From Fidelibacterota bacterium (GTDB taxonomy: Bacteria; Fidelibacterota; UBA2242): DNA of 7,635 nt. How positions within the stretch are numbered: position 1 is the stretch's first letter; the number at the start of each line of letters is the position of its first letter. Below are positions 5,210 to 7,635 of the stretch, in pieces. Where the stretch lies: positions 1 through 7,635 of the forward strand of contig QNCV01000119.1 in assembly GCA_003645845.1 (NCBI GenBank). Reading direction: 5' to 3'. A program made the position numbers and the translations under genes. The notes beneath the pieces are model-generated. The model made no database searches. It saw only the letters and a program-made list of their open reading frames with translations, and was not told the origin of the DNA.

Positions 5210-7635
5210 ATGAAACGAAATTCCGGATATCTGAACTTTGGTTTGGTTTTTTTATTGTTGCCGTGGATTGGTGCTGGACAAAATGTTTGTATTAACGAAG
5301 TAATGTCTTCTAACGAGACAATCATTGCCGATGAAGATGGAGATTATTCAGATTGGATTGAACTATATAACGCCGGTGATTCCACAATTAATCTTGAAGG
5401 TTATGGCATATCCGATGATAGCCTGAATTTAAAAAAATGGGTGTTTCCGGAAACGATTCTGCCACCAGGCACACATCACTTAATCTTCGCATCGGGGAAG
5501 GATCATATTGGCTCAATTAGTCACTGGGAGACCATAATCAGAGAGGGTGATAATTGGAAATACAAAATCGGAGATGCATCAATTCCGTCAAGCTGGATAG
5601 ATCTTTCATTTGATGATTCCGGATGGAGTGAAGGTCCCGGTGGGTTCGGTTATGGCGATAATGACGATGCCACGATAATAAATAATCTTAGTTCGATATT
5701 CATTCGCAGGAAATTTGAAATAGAAGATACATCTGCCGTTCTCAGTGTCATTCTGCATGTGGATTACGATGACGCTTTTGTTGCTTACCTCAATGGCCAG
5801 GAGATAGCCAGAGCTAATATTGGGACCCCCGGGACTCCCGTATCTTATAATCAATTTGCTAATGGTGACCACGAAGCGGTTATGTATAATGGTGGTTGCC
5901 CTGAAAAATTCGAAATTGGATCTATTAAGCCATATTTAAAAAATGGTGAAAATATACTGGCCATTCAGGGGCATAATAAAGCGACTTCGAGTGATATGAG
6001 TCTGATACCATTTCTCTCTTTGGGATTAAATAGTATGCCCCGGAACGCCAGGGGAGCTGTTCCGATTTTAGGTTTAAAGCCTTCCATGAATCATACAAAT
6101 TTTAAAATTAAAAGCTCTGGTGAAAATCTGTATCTGACCTTTCCGGACGGACGAATAATTGACTCACTCCGGGCAACCATTATTCCGGAAGATATTTCAT
6201 TTGGCCGGAAGCCTGATGGTGGAGATGAGTGGCTTTTATTTGAAAAACCAACTCCGGGAAAGGTTAATGACAGCAATGAATATCTTCCAAAAAGTCCAAT
6301 GCCTGAATTTTCTCATACCAGGGGATTTTATAATGAGACTTTTTACTTAACGTTAACTGCTGATCCTGCCACGTCACATATTCGCTACACAACAGATTGT
6401 TCTAAACCAACCAGGAGTAAAGGCATACTTTACAGCGGACCCATTGAAATATCAAAAACGACGACTATCCGGGCTGTTGCTTATGATAGTATGACATCAG
6501 TTTCCGATGTACGTACCCATTCCTTTATTTTTCCTGCCGATGTGCTCACGCAGGATAATAGTGGTGTTCCTAAAGAACAATACAACGGGGATCATGTATT
6601 CTGGACCGAAGAGTTTGATATGGATGATGTAAACTGTACGGAAGAAGAAATGATTGGGGCTTTGGAGGATCTTCCGACAATTTTCATTTCGGCTCCATGG
6701 GATTCTATCTTTGGCGTGGCCGGTATTCACCGGGGACAAAATTTAGAAGAGAATGGCGGCGACTCACATGATCCAAACTGGATTGAACTTGTAGAGTGCT
6801 CAGCTGAAATGATTTATCCGGAAAATAATAAGTTTGGAAGATATAATAACTGGCAGGAGAATTGCGGGATTAAAATACAGGGCGGCGCTTCACGCTGGCA
6901 GAACGGCGAATTTGATCACAAACAATCTTTTACTCTGGAGTTCAAAGATAAATATGGCGCCGGAAAGTTAAAAAATAATATCCTGGCTACGGCACCGTTT
7001 AACCGTGAATCAGTGCCGTCGGAATTTGATAAGATAATTCTCAGAACCGGATTTAACCGGGATTTTGGATCGAATTGGGACCGCGCCAATTATGCATACA
7101 CCCGAGACCAGTTTGCGCGGGATTTGCAAATTATGATGTCGGGTTGGGGTTGCCACGGGACCTATGTCCATCTATATATTAATGGAAAATACTGGGGAAT
7201 CACAAATCCGAGTGAACGCATGGATGATAATGCCCTTGCAACATATTTTGGCGGTGACAATGAGGATTACTTTTATGGGAAAGGAAAGTACGGAGTACTG
7301 TTTGGGAATCCGGATCGATATAACTATTTAGTAAATACAGATTGGACTAACAGACAATTCAGCGAGATAGAAGAGTACCTTGTTGTTAATCCGTATATTG
7401 ACAATGTTATCCTTCACGGCTATGGAAATATCGGTGATGGTGCCCAATATTATTACGGCGGGTCTATGAATCCTCCCGGGCCTATCTATTACACAGCCTG
7501 GGATATGGAAGACAGCTTTGACGGTGGGGGACGCAGAACTGGTCCCCCTGTAGCAATAGAAAATTTGGGATCGATATACAGCCGGGATAATTTTCTGGCA
7601 TATTATAAAATGAAAAAGAATATCGATTTTAAAAT
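5210..7635 (+). CDS. Large secreted lamin-tail / CotH-kinase-like protein (5' part)
   Basis: I translated this frame by hand: it is open for 808 codons from ATG 5210 to the window edge, with an in-frame TAA at 5192 upstream. Residues 1-23 are a Sec signal peptide (MKRNSGYLNFGLVFLLLPWI), with likely cleavage after GAG at 21-23. Residues about 27-98 are the first half of a lamin-tail domain (INEVMSSNE, DWIELYNAGD, ISDDS, FASGKD). Residues about 105-277 are a galactose-binding-like sandwich (FDDSGWSEGPGGFGYGD; YDDAFVAYLNGQEIARAN at 186-203). Residues about 295-352 (HTNFKIKSSGENLYLTFPDG, then DISFGRKPDG) look like the second half of the lamin tail. Residues about 363-440 resemble a chitobiase C-terminal domain (IRYTTDCSKPT, then AVAYDS). 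From about 480 on it is CotH-like: GIKIQGG at 553-559, ILRTGFN at 610-616, INGKYWG at 657-663, WDMEDSF at 764-770, the usual metal-binding place. CotH proteins are secreted kinases; the target here is unknown. The start has only a weak ribosome site. A C-terminal sorting domain is expected beyond the edge but not seen. Confidence 0.88.
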   Translation, partial: MKRNSGYLNFGLVFLLLPWIGAGQNVCINEVMSSNETIIADEDGDYSDWIELYNAGDSTINLEGYGISDDSLNLKKWVFPETILPPGTHHLIFASGKDHIGSISHWETIIREGDNWKYKIGDASIPSSWIDLSFDDSGWSEGPGGFGYGDNDDATIINNLSSIFIRRKFEIEDTSAVLSVILHVDYDDAFVAYLNGQEIARANIGTPGTPVSYNQFANGDHEAVMYNGGCPEKFEIGSIKPYLKNGENILAIQGHNKATSSDMSLIPFLSLGLNSMPRNARGAVPILGLKPSMNHTNFKIKSSGENLYLTFPDGRIIDSLRATIIPEDISFGRKPDGGDEWLLFEKPTPGKVNDSNEYLPKSPMPEFSHTRGFYNETFYLTLTADPATSHIRYTTDCSKPTRSKGILYSGPIEISKTTTIRAVAYDSMTSVSDVRTHSFIFPADVLTQDNSGVPKEQYNGDHVFWTEEFDMDDVNCTEEEMIGALEDLPTIFISAPWDSIFGVAGIHRGQNLEENGGDSHDPNWIELVECSAEMIYPENNKFGRYNNWQENCGIKIQGGASRWQNGEFDHKQSFTLEFKDKYGAGKLKNNILATAPFNRESVPSEFDKIILRTGFNRDFGSNWDRANYAYTRDQFARDLQIMMSGWGCHGTYVHLYINGKYWGITNPSERMDDNALATYFGGDNEDYFYGKGKYGVLFGNPDRYNYLVNTDWTNRQFSEIEEYLVVNPYIDNVILHGYGNIGDGAQYYYGGSMNPPGPIYYTAWDMEDSFDGGGRRTGPPVAIENLGSIYSRDNFLAYYKMKKNIDFK

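Noticed and set aside
4864..5325. 153-codon open frame on the - strand covering the gap after ribokinase
   Set aside because: It overlaps the ribokinase 3' end, the small lipoprotein and the CotH signal peptide in antisense, has no recognisable domain, and its composition (many His, Arg, Ile, Asn) looks like reversed coding and AT-rich spacer.
5606..6739. Antisense frames at 5606-5872, 6091-6276 and 6497-6739
   Set aside because: All lie opposite the long CotH-protein frame, have no domain signal and are explained as its shadows.

Overview
All genes in this window read left to right on the + strand. They look like a chromosomal stretch from a Gram-negative bacterium of the FCB superphylum (Calditrichota, KSB1, Ignavibacteriota, Marinimicrobia or relatives). 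The main clue is the C-terminal module of the first gene, with its N-Y-P-N-P-F-N-P core, 'IYNNLGQ' strand, 'SSGIYFYSL' segment and 'KKMVVLK' end, which is the sorting/FlgD-like tail typical of secreted proteins in that group. Lipoprotein and Sec signals and moderately AT-rich DNA fit. The phylum cannot be fixed from this sequence alone.

Layout: (1) 1-1119, the 3' part of a secreted protein with a PKD domain, a jelly-roll-like region and a C-terminal sorting domain. (2) 1184-4991, three closely spaced genes that read as one catabolic cassette: a ten-helix permease of the drug/metabolite superfamily (sugar/ureide type), a lipoprotein of the ADP-ribosylglycohydrolase fold with an extra C-terminal beta-sandwich, and a ribokinase. 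(3) 5026-5142, a tiny predicted lipoprotein (38 aa), possibly a remnant. (4) 5210-7635, the first 808 codons of a large secreted protein with lamin-tail, galactose-binding-like, chitobiase-C-terminal-like and CotH-kinase regions, running off the right edge.

Inferred working model for the cassette: the lipoprotein hydrolase, anchored outside the cytoplasm, cleaves an N- or O-ribosyl (or similar glycosyl) bond. The permease carries the freed sugar or nucleoside-type product across the inner membrane, and the kinase phosphorylates ribose to ribose-5-phosphate. The gene families are well supported; the actual substrate is not visible from the sequence. The flanking secreted proteins are multidomain surface proteins whose link to the cassette is only positional.

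I found no tRNA, rRNA, CRISPR array, insertion sequence or convincing rho-independent terminator. No stretch over 300 bases lacks a gene; the gaps are 34-67 bases long.
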